A DNA stretch of 64,000 bases from Utricularia gibba (Eukaryota; Streptophyta; Magnoliopsida; Lamiales; Lentibulariaceae). The notes under the pieces were generated by a model. The model did no database searches, was not told the origin of the DNA, and was given only the letters and a program-made list of their open reading frames with translations. The stretch covers positions 1,116,001 through 1,180,000 of the forward strand of contig CM007992.1 in assembly GCA_002189035.1 (NCBI GenBank), read 5' to 3'. A program made the translations under genes and the position numbers. Below are positions 1-11,866 of this stretch, one piece after another. Position 1 is the stretch's first letter; the number at the start of each line of letters is the position of its first letter.

Positions 1-1999
1 GGGAAAACTACACTAATATTATCCATTTTAAATATTCAATTATTTCCATTTTATATTTCTCCATTTTGAGTAAAATAAGTGTAATAGGATTAATATTGTC
101 ATTCTATTTCATATGTTACCATATTATTCGTTCTGGATATTTAGTTTATGATTCTATGTTTTATTCTTTAGAAAAAAAAATATATTTCTTGCATGTTCAA
201 CATGGTTATTTTATTTTTATTTTTTTCCTCACCGGTAAATATTATCATAAGGTATTTCATAGAAAATAAAAATATTTTATATTTACATATCACTTAATTT
301 ATGCTTGTTAATACATTTAAAATAGTAATATTTGTATACATATTTATTATATAATTAAGGTTTAAAAATTTGTATGATACATAAGTTTCGCACATATATG
401 TTTAAAATGAAGTTTATTTTTCATTCTTATTAAACTCAACTTGTTTAACAAAACTCGCTCAAAAAGTGATTTTTAAAATACCTAACCTCAGGGTTGTATT
501 TGGTAACTAATTTTAATTTTAGAGGCATTTTAAATTTTAATTCAAAAATTATGTTTTACTTTAAATCATATAATTAACAATTCACACAAACTATCAAACG
601 CACTTCAAACGCTTTACTATAATTTTGCAAAACACTCGTATATTATTTAAATATTTACCATAAATTCATTATTAATAATACATGAATATTTAAACAAATC
701 GCCGACCAACCACCCATATGATCCAAATCAAGTGTTATACATTCAATCATACAAATATTCATTCATAACGATTTTATCGCAATTCAAATCGTGATTAAAT
801 TATATATGAGAATATTCGTTTTCATTCATTTGTGTGTTGAGACATCAATCATCTTTGTTATCCTACGGTACTTGGTGTTGTGGAGTGAAGTGGTTCACTC
901 GAGACACTGGAGCTTGTTTAGGACACGTTCAAAGAAAGACGCGAGACAAGCGATGGCCCACACATATATTATGTTTTGTATTAAAGAATATCATTATCAA
1001 TTACTTACAAGAAAAAAAAAACAAATAAAAAAAGGGCATGTGCGGGAGCGCTAGCCAAAGCGGACTGCGATGTGGAATGCGGAAGTCGGAGTCCACGTCG
1101 GCGACAAACATTGACTTACGGCGCTGGCTGTAGCAGTGCTTTTCACGTTTCTTTCTTTCTTTCTTTCTCCCCCGGGCGTATTTTGTTTTAGAAGTATATT
1201 TTTTTTGTTTCATGAATATTTGACGCCATTCCAAACACTCGTGCGCTACTAATGTATCGACGTACGCCTTATATGACATTATGTGTTTCGGGCACTCCAT
1301 GAGGTCTTTTCTTCGTCCCGTTAGAGTGTGGAATTATCTGAATCGAATCTCATGTTAGTTATGGATTAAATAAAAGATTGAGATTGAATAAAATAAACAT
1401 ATAAATTTCGCATGACATTTTTTATTCTAACACGATAAAAGATTCTTAATAGAAACTTCAAAGTTTAAGCGCAATTGATCTAAAGTAAAGTGAGAATGAG
1501 TAAATTTTTAATAAGATAGATCAAAGGTAGAAAAAAAAATATAAAATCATAAGAGGTAAAAGTTCAAAATGGATAATATCGTGTAAGGCAAACGTGACTC
1601 GTTACATTTATGTATACTAGGTAGCTTTATATATTTTATGTGGGTCATTACAATTACATGATTTATGTGTGCATAGATAACTTTACATATTTTAAAGATA
1701 TCGATTTTACTTTAGTGTTTATATTCATCATATAAGTCCTTTGTTGTAAGCCTCTATCATGAATGTATGGATGGCAAAAAACCAGTTTAAGCAAATAATC
1801 CATTGATTATGAATCAAAGAGATAAACTAACAAAGTAGAATAATCATATAAATCTTGTATGAGTTATTCCTGAAGTATTACATTCTAATAACTTGATCTT
1901 ATCTTATAGAGCATAAGTAACTTTTAATCAATATGTAAGATTAGAAAAGTATGTTAGATGGTCACATGTTAAGTATTGGATAAGAACGAATTGAAGCAA
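1..1999. other. AT-rich intergenic DNA
   Basis: This stretch is very AT-rich and stop codons are frequent in all frames. The short open frames between about 790 and 1300 have no recognisable domain and run over low-complexity A/T and TTTC runs. I see no gene here. Confidence 0.6.
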
Positions 2000-2745
2000 A
2001 ACGGACGATCATGACTATTACTCGTGTAAATCTTTCGGGATTGGATTTGCATGCAACCACCCAACTCACCAAGACTCGCTGCGGGACCAACTCAGCTGGG
2101 CTCACCACTCAAGCTGGCCCAAGGGACGGATCGCGCAGGCGGGCAGCCGGCGACTCGCCAAGGCTGCTGTGCGGGCAGTTAAGTTGGACCGACAGGAGGA
2201 GGAGGAGGACGTTTAACTGTTACAATACATAATCTTACATCGAAAAATAAAAATGATATAAAAGTATATAGATTATAAATAATTTATTAAATCTAGTCTT
2301 TTTATTGTGATCCATATTTATTATATATTTAGATTTCACGTATGTTGGTTTAATGTATCATATCCCGAAGGTGAGGCGAGGGCAAAGATGACGGGAATTT
2401 GCATGGAAAATTTGAAAAACGGAGGACTTGTCAGCTGGTCTGGTCTTCCTGTTCTGTAACTCTGCGAGTGATGGCGATGAGGTAGTAGTAGCAGGTAAGC
2501 AGTCAAAATTGCGGTGTGTTAGGTGAAGATTAGGATGGCCTCAAGTCAGAGGACACCAGTTTTCAAAGCAGATCAACCAGAATCTCCTTGCAATGTTTTT
2601 CCTCGTGTCCGCACACCGTACTCTTGTTCAACACACGTGGAGCAGGGTGAGTGGCGCTCCAAATTTGCAAAAAACAAAAGAATATATTTTAAAAAATTAT
2701 TTATAGAAGATGAACCATCGGAAAGAATAGAGATGAACAATTGAA
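2000..2745. other. GC-richer islands, unassigned
   Basis: Two patches stand out from the AT-rich surroundings, roughly 2040-2210 and 2370-2650. The second holds two donor-like sites (CAG/GTAAGC near 2494 and a GTGAGT near 2646) and an open frame starting at an ATG near 2534 that runs about 38 codons before the second of these sites. It could be the 5' end of a decayed or non-coding transcript. I recognise no protein family and no matching downstream exon. Confidence 0.3.
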
Positions 2746-4079
2746 TATAAATAAAAAAAGTCCATTTATTTAAAAATAATTACACGTTAGTCCAATAAAT
2801 ATGCATACTAAAGCCCATAGAGTAATTACAATTCAGCCCAAACAATCAAAAAGCCCAAAAATTTTATGATAATGTTGATTTAATACAATTTTACCCACAA
2901 AAATGTAAATAGTATTAAATTTATCAAAATATTGAAAATAACACGTAAAATACTTAATTTTACTACTAAATAAGGATGTTTTATTGTATTGGACTTTTCT
3001 ATATAAGTGATAGCACCAACAACAAATTAGGTTTAATTTGTATTTAGAGAATCAATGAAATGCCTTATACGAGGATAGAGTTGTAATCGGTTGGAATTGA
3101 AACTATAGTTTGAATCCAAACCATGGTTCTGATTCAGTTCATGATTCTGAGTTTATGTATGTTTTTAGAATGATTCGGAATTTTTGGAATCGATGAGCCA
3201 TCGGTTTGGATTTTAAATTTTAAAGATTTAAAAATTTGCAATCACCTACAATGATTCATACGGCTCACATGATGTAAATATTTGAAAAAATTCTCTATTT
3301 TTCTGAATCATTTCTAAACATTCATAATAGCCATTCATAAAGTTTGGAAAATTTTCTAAAAAATGTTAAAATTTTCTTAGTCACAACTTGAGCCATTGTG
3401 GGTGACGAAATTCTTCCATTGTTTCATCAGTTTCAATACTATTATTCTAAATTTAAAACATTGAAAAAGTTGATTGTCTAGAAAATCAGTCAATGTTTAT
3501 AGAAATATTTTAATATAAATTTTTTACTATTTAAAATAAATGATATTAATAGTTCTCAATTATTTACAAAGTTGATAAAATTAGTACACAATTAATCGTC
3601 TAGTTTATGTGTGTTGCTTACATAATGAATGATTAAAAATATGTAAAATATAATTTTTGAAGAATTAATTATACTTAGCACATTGAATTTTGGAGACTAA
3701 TTATGTTCATTCATTTGCTAGATATGACTAATCAAATTGTAATTATGATTAATTTTCTATGTGATTAGTTGAGAGTTATTAAGTCCACCCTCTTAAATAC
3801 TACCCAAAAAGAAGAAGGAACATCAATTGAAAGAAAAAGAAATTCCAATCCAAAAATCAATTTTCATTAATTGCTTCATTAACTCCCCCCATTTTTTAAT
3901 AATTATCTACTCAGAAATTTGTTTCAGATTCTCTCATTAAATTCCACGCCGCCACGTCATATAAATTGAGGATTACCCATTACTCAACCCCAAGCGCGAT
4001 CGCATTTGCTTCGGCTCGGGTCTCCACTTCCGCTCTCACGCCCGCCGTGAGACGCCCTCTTCCTCGTATTCTCTGTTCC
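2746..4079. other. Intergenic DNA upstream of the CFL1-like gene
   Basis: AT-rich DNA with no coding signal. The last 150 bases rise in GC and probably hold the 5' leader of the downstream gene, because the frame is open from 3966 but its first ATG is at 4080. Confidence 0.5.
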
Positions 4080-4937
4080 ATGGCCGCAGACGTGAGCTCG
4101 ATTGCGGTACTGATGAACGGCATCGATGCGAATGAGTCTGCAGGATCGGCTGTTCCGATTACTCGAGATCTTCTCGGTAGTTGCTGTTTGATTGAATCGA
4201 AGGATCTCGATCTCGATTTGCAGCTTCGAGTTCCGCGTGGATGGGAGAAACGCCTCGATTTGAAGGTGATTCTCTCGTTTTGTTGCTTTTTTTGTTTAAA
4301 TGAAAAGCCCTAGGAGTAACACAGGTTTGCACCGCGGTTTTTTTTTTTTTGAATTCCTGATCATTTCGATTGGAGAAGAAGTTTTGTAGGATTGAATGTC
4401 ACCGCGTGTTCTGGAATGTTTCCGGATTCGTATGGTTTTAAACTCCGTTTCTTGTTGGTGTCTGCGTTCTTGTTTCTAATATTGTTGTTTTGTGTGCTTA
4501 ATTCGCAGTCAGGAAAGCTGTATCTCCAAAGAAATTCCAAATCATTGCCTACATCTCCGGCGGCGGAGAAATTCCACGACGTGAACTCCCCTCCGACGTC
4601 GTTTAAACCGAGGATGAACCTCTTCGACGACTCCGGCCTCGAATTAAACCTGGTGTCCTCCTCGTCTCCTTCGTCGTTGAATCACCACAGCGTTTGCACA
4701 TTAGATAAGGTGAAGTCCGCTCTTGAGAGAGCTGAGAAAGAGACAGCATCTAGAAAACGTGCGAGTTCACCGTCACCATCGACGGCGTCACCGGAGTCGT
4801 TCGCCGCCGGGTGCCCAAACTGCCTCATGTACGTACTCATTTCGACGAGCAATCCCATATGCCCACGGTGTAGCACCCGTCTGCCCCTTCCTTTTGGCGC
4901 CAAGAAACCTCGTATCGACCTCAACATATCCATTTGA
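4080..4937 (+). CDS. CURLY FLAG LEAF 1-like WW-domain/EAR-motif protein
   Basis: Two exons, 4080..4265 and 4509..4937, joined in phase 0, give 204 residues. The junction falls inside a WW-like module (PRGWEKRLDLK, then SGKLYLQ) that keeps the first tryptophan but not the usual second one. A Ser/Pro-rich middle follows, then a CxxC...CxxC zinc-ribbon-like segment (CPNCLMYVL... CPRC) and a C-terminal EAR repression motif (LDLNI-like, residues RIDLNIS). Known plant CFL1 proteins are WW proteins that bind class IV HD-ZIP factors and limit cuticle formation; the zinc-ribbon part resembles GIR1-type co-repressors. A nuclear co-repressor role is inferred. ATG 4080 was chosen because the open frame upstream of it contains no ATG. 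The family call rests on motif recall, not alignment. Confidence 0.72.
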
Positions 4938-5123
4938 ATCAGCCTGCAGACATACAACCAAACACGAGTTTGATGTCGAACCCAGCACTTCACTCTAAGC
5001 TACAATTCCTTGAAATCAAATACACGTGTCCGTGTGTCATACTTGCGAAACGTAGAAATCAATGTATATGTATGTGTGTCCTGTGTAGTACAGAAATCTC
5101 ATTATTGTAACGATATATCACAT

Positions 5124-5248
5124 TGATTAGGAATATGAGAAATGATGTGTTTAAATAAAGAGTATCGATATGTTTTCTTTAAAATGAAATAATATAAAAT
5201 TATAAGTACTGATTAGGAATATGAGAAATGATGTGTTTAAATAAAGAG
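5124..5248 (+). repeat. 39-bp direct repeat, two copies 86 bp apart
   Basis: The same 39 bases occur at 5124-5162 and 5210-5248. The bases after each copy are also related but diverged (AAATGAAAT then ATAAAATTAT), so this is an old tandem duplication of a roughly 86-bp unit just downstream of the CFL1-like gene. Confidence 0.85.
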
Positions 5249-5807
5249 ATTATTATAATATTGTACGATTTTTTTAAATGAAATATTATAAAATTATGAA
5301 TATTAAATGTCCAAAATAAATAATAGATATAAAATGAGCATGGGTTATAATATTTTGAGTATCTAAAATGAAGAGAATGTAAAGTTAAAGTCTTAATTAT
5401 AAATGAAGAATTGGACGTGCTTAAATAGAAAATTTCTTTTAATTTATATAAAGTTCTTTTACTCGAATATGAAAATGTAAAACTGTAAGAATTGTATATT
5501 CGAAGTGACCAATAACATACAAAAAGAACATGCCATGACATTTGGTATTCAATTTGAATCTATAATTAACCGGTTCTAACATGTTTTTAAAATACTCATT
5601 GTAAGTAAAGTTCTATGGATTCCACACACGTTGTCCGAAGGCACCTATAGAAACTGCACTAATTAGTTATATTAGTTAATGGATATGGTATAAGTCGAGA
5701 AGAGTTGAGCATGTAGTTTTTTGTTGGTATTGGTTAGTATATTTTAATAATTTATACATATGATATGACTATACTTGAAATATACATATTTTACAAATAT
5801 CCATTTT

Positions 5808-5811
<4 letters not shown>

Positions 5812-5853
<42 letters not shown>
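5812..5853. repeat. (AT)n microsatellite
   Basis: An uninterrupted AT/TA dinucleotide run of about 42 bases. Confidence 0.95.
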
Positions 5854-5856
<3 letters not shown>

Positions 5857-6898
5857 GAGGAGTGAATGGATTATATTTAGGTGCATGTAGGCGTGTCACG
5901 GGTTTTTCTTAAGGATATCATGGTGGAAGTCAATGACCAACACGGGGGATGTTCATGTCATCTCATTAATGATACTTAATGCGCGTTAATTACAAAATCT
6001 CCAGCCTTGATTTACTTAACCATCTTTTTCCTTCTCCAAACTGTACTTCAAGTGTCCGCAATAACTCCATCATTTTTATTTCTTCTTCTTCTTTTTTTCT
6101 TGCTAATTGATTATCCAAAATCAACATGCCCATTAAGGGACTAATCCGTACGGGTTTTTGTTCACTTGGAAAGTACGGCATGCAGCCATTAGACTCACTA
6201 TTTTACATTGTTTTTTAAAATTAAATCCATTGTAAATATATTAAAAAAATAAAAATAATTATCTAAATTTAATTTTTTTTATGAAAAATATTAAATTCGA
6301 ATTCAAAAAATCATGAGATTAGTTTGAATCTAGTCGAGCTCTAGGTTCAATCCATGATTTTAAAATACTGATATTTTCAATTAGATTTAGTTTAATTTAA
6401 ATTGATGAATAAATTGGAAAAATGGATGCAATTTTTTTTAAAGAATAATAAAAAAATTATTGAACTCGCATCAATTTAAGTTATTTATGATTAAATAAGA
6501 AAAATAATTCAAATTATCTCTGAATAATGTAATGGTGTTTAAACATTAGATGCCATTTAAGGGAATGGTTTGACTCCTTGAAAGTCAGACCCTTAGCATC
6601 AACATTTCATTTACTTTGCATGTGTTTATTGGGGGAAATTCAAATTTCTGCAATAAAAGTGGGAAGAATTTATCATCTCAGGTCAATTTGAAGTAATTTT
6701 GTTTTCAAAAAAATATTATAAAATCAGTTTTATTACCAAATACGTACGGTATTTATTTAAAAATATGTCTAGAAATGTTTCTTATTTTTAAGAATTTATA
6801 GAGTCATAGTTTCTATTTTATTATAATATTTTTATAAATAATATTTTATAAGAAATATAACCAAATAAAGGGTTTAATACATTTTACAAGTTTCTTAT

Positions 6899-6966
6899 TG
6901 GGCTTTTTAGGGGCAAATGAGAGTGTTGTCTCGCCTGCTTTAGATGGATGACAGTTGGGTTGGGCC
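6899..6966 (+). promoter_or_regulatory. Site II (TGGGCY) motifs in the NOC3 promoter
   Basis: TGGGCT lies at 6899-6904 and TGGGCC at 6961-6966, 150-220 bases upstream of the NOC3 ATG. Site II elements bind TCP factors and are characteristic of plant ribosomal-protein and ribosome-assembly genes. Presence is seen directly; function is inferred. Confidence 0.5.
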
Positions 6967-7116
6967 TGAAGTAGGCCAACGATTTCAGTTCCTCACTTTC
7001 GCCGCCGGCGACGAGGGCTCCCGTTGCTAAGAGTAGCTAACGTTGGAGGCTCTGATTTTTTCGGTTCCTTTGTCTGTCAAGTTTGGTGCCTATTCTGTTT
7101 TGTTGCCTTGTCTTGA

Positions 7117-10100
7117 ATGGGCAAGAAGCAGCAAAAAGTGGTGCTTCCACCGGAGCTGCCGCCAGATGTTCCGGAGGAGGATATTGAGGTGTCGGATGAG
7201 GACTTTGAGTTCGTTCAGCAGAATCCGTCATACGCTGGTTTTGTTTCCAATTTGAACACTGATACCATCACAAAGTAAGGATTTTGTGTTTTTGCGATTT
7301 GTCATCAATCGTGAATGCTGCAACTCTGATTTAATTGTTTTTTACGCTGTGGTTTCTCAAAAGGCATGTCACGCGAGTGGCTGATGCCGATGACGGTATC
7401 TTGGAATCATTGCACGAGAAAAGGCTGCAAAAGAAACTAGAAAACAATGCTACGCAAACTACGCAACTGGAAGTTGATCCTGTCGATGCACTTCCAGTGA
7501 AAACGTTGGACGGGAAGCTGTATTATAGAAAAGGTACTTCAAAACCTTTTCTTCGTTTTCTGTTTTGCTGTATTCAGTTGCACAAAGAGTGTACCCCTGC
7601 GTCTGCCATTAATCAGTTTAGCAAATTTAGACTCATAGATGCAGGCCTTTAACTAATACGAAGAATGTTGTTTGCTTTTTAATGATAATCTTAAGAAATA
7701 AACCTTGTTTGATTCGTTCGCTCACATGGACATATCAGTGTCACTGTATATCTACTTTGCTCTAGCATAGTTCATGGATCAGGCCTTAATAGTTTTTCTA
7801 GTCACATGGAAGTTTTCTTTGGACAGTGGTGAAGGAAGACAAGGAGGTTGAAAGCGAGGCAGTCAATAAGGACCCTGCTTTAGTGAAGTTGCGCAAACCT
7901 GAGAAGCATGCAAAGCTCAAGAAATTGAGGAAAGAGGCAAAGAAACAGCCCAAGGAAGAAGAGGAGAAATTGCCTCAGGCTGAAGTTTTGGTTTGTGGCT
8001 CTTCTATGCTGCTTTTTTCTGCCCGATTTGCATTTTGTTGATGTTGCAATGTACCCAGACTTCTATTTTATTTGATAATTGTGGAATACTTCAATCTTTT
8101 AAGTGCATTTTGATGCAAGGAGATTGATGATTTATCACTTCAATGTCATGCATGCAGGATGAAGTGAAAAAGGAGCTGACAGCTGAAGAGGCCAGGGAGA
8201 ATAAGAAATATAGGCTTGCTGAGCTGGGAACGTCTCTGCTTGTTGATCCCGAATCCAATATTAAGCTTATAAAGGAAATGCTGGAGAACCTTAAAGATGG
8301 AGACAGTGCCATTGTCATCCTGGCATTGAAATCCTTGTTGGCTGTTTTCAAGGATATAATTCCTGGGCAAGTTACTGCGTCACGCTGATGTTTTGCATGT
8401 TCAATAGGAAATCATGGGATATTTTTCTTTCTAGTTGCGCTTAATCATTTTTTTTTCCATTGGTGGTTGCAGCTATCGCATCAGGTTGCCCACAGAGAAG
8501 GAAAAGGAGATGAAGATTTCAAAGGCTGTAAAGAAAACGAGATTATATGAGTTTACTCTTCTGACAGCATATAAGGTTTAATCTGATAGCTGCCTATGTT
8601 TTGAGATTTGGTTATTTCTAAATTGAAAAGTTTATGTACTTACGAAAATGGGACACCTGATAGGGGACACCTTTGTCCTTTGATATTAGGCATATGTGCA
8701 GAAGTTAGTAACTCTGCAGCGAAAAAGTCTTTACAAACAAGTAGCAATCCGTTGCCTATGTACTTTGCTTGCTGCTGTCCCTCACTTCAACTTTCGAGAG
8801 AGTTTGTTGGCTGCTGTTGTGGAAAACATAAGCTCCCACGATGATACTGTCAGGTAATTTAAACTCTTTGTTTTTAATACTCCATTCTACTTCATTTGAT
8901 TAACGTTTTGTCCACTGAATTAACCCATTCGTATACAAAGTTTTAACTTGTGTTGGCATTTATTCTTTTTAAATTCTAGATCCTTAGCAGGTCATATCGT
9001 TTTCCTCTTTTTGTGGACAGAAAACTTTGTTGTAATGCTATTAAGTCGCTTTTTACCAATGAGGGGAAGCATGGAGGTGAGGTTACCGTGGAGGCTGTTA
9101 AATTGATAGCTGACCTTGTTAAAGCTCATGACTGTGAATTGCATCCAGAATCTGTTGAAGTAAGTCTTCTTGTGCCCAAAACTTTGTCATGTAGATTGTG
9201 TTATATGCTTGATTTTAAGAAAGAGATGATATTTCAGTTTACTTGGGCAAGTTTATTTAATGAAAGTGTACATATCTTTTTACTGCTTTATCACCTATTA
9301 ACTTTTAGCTGCTCTCGAATTCTAGGTTTTTCTGTCATTGTCTTTTGATGAGGATCTCGGAAAGTCTGAAGTTCCTGACTCTAAGGATCGGTTCAAGAAC
9401 AAAAAATTTGGGAAGAGAAAAAGCTCGAATGAGATCAATCCCGCACCAGATAGCACAAAGAAAATTCGGAAAGAAAATCTTTTAAAGACTAGAGAGGAGG
9501 TCATTTTCAATATTGAATTTATTCTGCATATTTTTTTACATTTCTCATGAAATTTGCCATTTCTTCAGGTGAATGCTGAATTTAAAGTTGCATCATTAGC
9601 TCAAGATCCACTAGAGCGTAGAAAGGTCCAGACACAGACGCTCTCTGCTGTTTTTGAAACATTCTTTCGCATCTTGAGGCATGCTGGGCAGCCAACGTAA
9701 GTACATTAACTGATGAGGTTGGCCAATTGGCACCCGTCATTTGCTGTTGTAGGATCTAGAGAAAGCTGTTCTTTTCATTGGGTGCCTCTGCACGTATTAT
9801 ACAGAAAGTTGAATATTTATTTGTTCTGCGATTTAAACATTGTTTTTGCCTTGTGAGTTGCTCACATGCGGTTTCTGTCTCAGGTCTGAGACGAATTCAG
9901 AGCCTGGTGCATTAGGAAACCACCCCCTTCTCGCTCCATGTTTGAATGGAATTGGGAAATTTTCTCATCTACTAGATTTGGATTTCATGGCTGATCTTAT
10001 GCAGTCTTTAAGAAAACTTGCCGGAAATGGTCTCAAACCAGGAGATGCAATTGAGAATCCTGGTTGTCAACTTTCAGTTTCTGAACGGTTGCAGTGCTGC

Positions 10101-11357
10101 ATTGTTGCTTTTAAGGTTATGAGGAACAACCTGGATGCTCTCAATATTGATTTACAAGAGTTCTTTGTCCAATTCTACAACCTGATACTTGAGTTTCGAC
10201 CTGGAAGGTATATGGAACGTTCATGGCTAGCTTATTACATCGTGTTTGACTGTTTGCTTATTAATAGAAGTATTATGAATAATAACGATGCTTCTTATCT
10301 CACAGTCTAGTCTCTTTTTTTTTCATAATGGATAAACATAGGATAATCAGCACCCCTATAAACAGCATGTGAAAGGGTAGCATTATGTTCATCTTTTAAT
10401 AGTTGAGGGATCAGGAAAATGTCGTTGCCTTTTGGTTATCTTTATGTTTTTGTAACGCCGTGCTTGCTGGTGAACCAGAGATCAGGGGGGATGTTGGCTG
10501 AAGCTTTGAAGATCATGTTATGTGACGACCGCCAGCACGATATGCAACGGGCAGCAGCATTTATAAAGCGCCTGTGTATGTTTTCGCTATGTTTTGGTTC
10601 CGCAGAGTCTCTGGCCGGTGAGTGTTGCTTCATAATTCAACCAAATTTTGCTCCCAGACCGTGTTTTGACATTTTCCCTAAACCGAAATCTCAGCATTGG
10701 TCACTGTAAAGCATCTCCTTCAGAGGAATGTCAAGTGCCGCAGTCTGCTAGAGAATGACATCGGTGGTGGATTGGTTGCCGGTGCCATAGCTGTATGCTT
10801 CTTCATCTAGCCCTCTCTTGATTTCCATCCTCAGCCATATGTCTCTTGACGCTGTTCCATTGTCTGAATCTCAGAAATATCAACCTCAAGCAACGGATCC
10901 AAATCGTAGCGGCGCACTGGCCTCCGTTCTGTGGGAGCTTAACCTCCTGTCAAAGCATTATCATCCCGCCATCTCCTCCATAGCCTCGAGCATGTCCACC
11001 ATGGCCACTTCCAACAACCAGGTTTACCATTCTCATGTTTCTCCACAGCAAGCATATTCAGAGCTATTGCTAGGGGCCAAGTCTGTGGCACCAACAACTG
11101 ATGTGAAGGCACCAAAGAACAAGAGGAAGAGGAAGGGACCCAAGAGCATGTCTCACAAGCTTGGTGCAGATCTGGATCTTACTGGTCAGATTGACCAGGA
11201 AGTGGTTGAAGATAAACTTGCTAAGCACTTCGTATCGGTGCGTGATTTTGAAGAGAGCAAGCGATTGAGGTCTGAGGTCAATCGCACAGCCAATATGTTG
11301 AAGCTTTACCAGGAATACAGAGCCCAAAAGAAGAAGAGAAAGCAGATTGCAAGCTAA
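7117..11357 (+). CDS. NOC3: Nucleolar complex protein 3 (NOC3) homologue
   Basis: Thirteen exons: 7117..7274, 7364..7533, 7827..7990, 8158..8366, 8473..8575, 8690..8853, 9021..9159, 9326..9499, 9569..9696, 9884..10207, 10481..10617, 10695..10792, 10875..11357. The phases close to 816 residues. NOC3 pairs with NOC2 in nucleolar/nucleoplasmic pre-60S particles and is needed for 60S maturation and export; in yeast it also acts in replication licensing. Diagnostic stretches are the acidic N-terminus after MGKKQQKV, the GYRIRLPTEKE segment, PHFNFRESLL, CCNAIKSLF and ELNLLSKHYHPA before a Lys/Arg-rich tail. Intron 4 starts with GC (8367-8472). The junction into exon 11 is awkward: the first AG (10478) breaks frame and the second (10480) keeps it, and a lost G in the six-G run at 10485-10490 would explain this. 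Its 3' end faces NSA2. Confidence 0.93.
8367..8472 (+). other. GC-AG intron in NOC3
   Basis: Exon 4 must end at 8366 to keep the frame (PG split as CCT GG + C). The next bases are GCAAGT, the usual form of a plant GC donor, and the acceptor is TTGCAG at 8472. No GT donor in the vicinity preserves the reading frame. Confidence 0.85.
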
Positions 11358-11866
11358 GTCTTCCAAGTTTCATTTATGGGGTCTGTGAGGAGATTTTCTA
11401 TGACCCACACGCCTCAAATGAATGACCTTTTTTTTTTTCCTTTTTAGAATAATATGTAAAATTATTTGATGATTTTGTTGGAATTATACAAAAAAAAATC
11501 TTAAATTGTTTACATGATTGTTTACAATTCATTGAAATTTCACTAAATCCCTGTCATAAAGAATTTGAGATTTTGTAAAAGGGGCTATATAAAATTGAAT
11601 AATGTATGATAATCTCTAGTAATCAGAGCACATTAGGAATAATTTCAGCTGTCTTTGAAATTGGTGGATGACTTAGATGATATCATTAAGAAAAATAGTT
11701 AATGTCACATAATATTTCATATATTTAGACAAAAATACATATAAGATGATCATTTTTCCACATAATATCTGATATAGAACCAAATTTTTAATTTATCTTG
11801 AATGAATATAACAAGACTGGGAATCATCGGCAAGGGCGCTCTCTGCCTTGGCACCAGTGCTGATCA
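11358..11866. other. Shared 3' region between convergent NOC3 and NSA2
   Basis: About 510 bases separating the NOC3 stop from the NSA2 stop. AT-rich, with no coding signal; it must contain both 3' UTRs and poly(A) sites. Confidence 0.7.

Larger units (their letters stand above)
4938..7116. other. Intergenic DNA between the CFL1-like gene and NOC3
   Basis: AT-rich DNA that includes a 39-bp direct repeat (5124 and 5210) and an AT microsatellite (5812-5853). A short non-AT-rich patch at 5990-6185 has a minus-strand open frame with no recognisable domain. The last 220 bases hold the NOC3 promoter with site II motifs. Confidence 0.5.

Noticed and set aside
11070-11366. Minus-strand open frame opposite NOC3 exon 13
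   Set aside because: It mirrors a well-supported coding exon, and its residues show no family pattern.
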